Positions 5,123-5,437 of a DNA stretch of 5,437 bases are shown here, piece by piece (positions within the stretch are counted from its first letter, which is position 1; each line of letters begins with the position of its first letter). The DNA lies in the NCBI GenBank assembly GCA_031259655.1, contig JAIRLF010000180.1, positions 1-5,437 of the forward strand. Reading direction: 5' to 3'. Both the position numbers and the translations under genes were made by a program. The notes beneath the pieces were generated by a model. The model ran no database searches. It worked only from the letters and a program-made list of their open reading frames with translations, and was not told where the DNA came from. This stretch comes from Prevotellaceae bacterium (lineage in GTDB: Bacteria > Bacteroidota > Bacteroidia > Bacteroidales > UBA932).

Positions 5123-5149
5123 TTTTGACGCATTCGCATATTACTTTTG
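5123..5149 (+). promoter_or_regulatory. Promoter-like element downstream of the WYL gene (copy B)
   Basis: TTTTG (5123-5127), 14 bases, TACTTTTG (5142-5149), then CGCCGAAATTTAA. It is preceded by GCCATG exactly as in copy A. No gene of useful size follows within the window; the first ATG (5163) gives only nine codons. It may drive a transcript extending past the window, or be a regulator site. Confidence 0.5.
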
Positions 5150-5212
5150 CGCCGAAATTTAATGACACGTTCTTTTTTTCATCAGACATAAATAAATATT
5201 TTTAGCCCGCGT

Positions 5213-5243
5213 TTTGCTATATAAACTTTTTGATTACTTTTGT
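5213..5243 (+). promoter_or_regulatory. Near-consensus Bacteroidota promoter
   Basis: TTTG (5213-5216), a 19-base spacer, and TACTTTTG (5236-5243) match the known -33 TTTG and -7 TAnnTTTG arrangement of the primary sigma factor of this phylum. Transcription would start near 5250 and run into the hairpin at 5341-5434. It differs from the other elements in having the standard spacing. Confidence 0.6.
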
Positions 5244-5269
5244 ATCCATAATTTTAATAGAAATATGAT

Positions 5270-5301
5270 ATGAAAATGTAAAGACATGAAGATGTAAAAG
5301 G
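5270..5301 (+). repeat. Imperfect 16-bp direct repeat
   Basis: ATGAAAATGTAAAGAC is followed at once by ATGAAGATGTAAAAGG, with 12 of 16 bases the same. Each contains ATG triplets quickly closed by TAA, so it does not encode a peptide of note. It lies in the presumed 5' part of the transcript from the promoter at 5213-5243. Confidence 0.4.
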
Positions 5302-5340
5302 ATATATAGATGCGTTTTAGCCGTATTGTTCACCTCAAAA

Positions 5341-5434
5341 TCTAGTAAATTTCAAATGAACTGTTGCAAGGCAAAACAGCAAAACACACGTTTAAGCGTG
5401 GGCTTTGTTTATGTTTGCAACAGGTTTTACTAGA
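5341..5434 (+). ncRNA. Nested long hairpin, possible structured RNA or element end
   Basis: Three nested stems share one centre. TCTAGTAAA (5341-5349) pairs with TTTACTAGA (5426-5434), 9 bp perfect. CTGTTGCAA (5361-5369) pairs with TTGCAACAG (5415-5423), 9 bp perfect. CACGT (5387-5391) pairs with GCGTG (5396-5400) around TTAA, including one G-U pair. The spacing of the outer stems is uneven (11 and 2 bases), giving an internal bulge. It lies about 90 bases after a good promoter. Two short frames touch it: an 11-codon one (5310-5345, MRFSRIVHLKI) ending in the left arm, and a 25-codon one (5356-5433, MNCCKAKQQN...) ending in the right arm. It could be a small RNA, a leader, or the structured end of a mobile element cut off by the window. 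I do not recognise a named RNA family. Confidence 0.45.
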
Positions 5435-5437
5435 ACC

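Noticed and set aside
5341..5434. Integron attC site or retron RNA
   Set aside because: The nested stems look superficially similar, but the conserved attC core sites are absent and no integrase or reverse transcriptase is in the window.

Overview
The window looks like chromosomal DNA of a Bacteroidota bacterium, most likely Bacteroidales. Three things suggest this: TAnnTTTG promoter elements ahead of genes, a BspA-type leucine-rich-repeat surface protein, and a DUF6261-type protein, a family I know from Bacteroidota. No RNA gene, CRISPR array, transposase or phage structural gene is recognisable. I did not find a complete new defence or mobile system. What is unusual is the dense set of small repeats and hairpins between ordinary genes.

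Layout. Positions 23-1429 (minus) hold a BspA-like LRR_5 protein with 13 repeat units and a 3' end that appears frameshifted. Its leader (1430-1640) carries a short tandem repeat, a possible 29-codon ORF and a promoter-like element. Positions 1700-1913 are a cluster of palindromic and tandem repeats. They abut a small uncharacterised gene (1909-2310, minus) whose stop codon lies inside the last palindrome. The interval 2367-2866 has no confident gene; it holds four tandem 42-bp units enclosed by a perfect 12-bp inverted repeat. A DUF6261-type gene follows (2867-3790, plus), fused at its C-terminus to an Ig-like module and ending at a good hairpin terminator. The gap 3791-4190 holds two more copies of the palindrome family, a degraded copy of the 3' end of the 1909-2310 gene, another dispersed repeat and a promoter. 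A WYL-domain transcriptional regulator (4191-5090, plus) comes next. The last 350 bases contain a second promoter-like copy, a near-consensus Bacteroidota promoter and a strong nested hairpin (5341-5434) running almost to the window edge.

How the parts relate. The genes do not form an operon: two face left, two face right, and each is separated by repeats. The main link is a shared 27-bp promoter-like arrangement, TTTTG (or TTTAG), 14 bases, TAnnTTTG. It lies ahead of the LRR gene, the small gene and the WYL gene, and again just after the WYL gene. The WYL protein might act on one or more of these sites, but that is inference. The palindromes, the gene-end fragment and the 42-bp array look like dispersed non-coding elements; genome-wide copy number would settle this.
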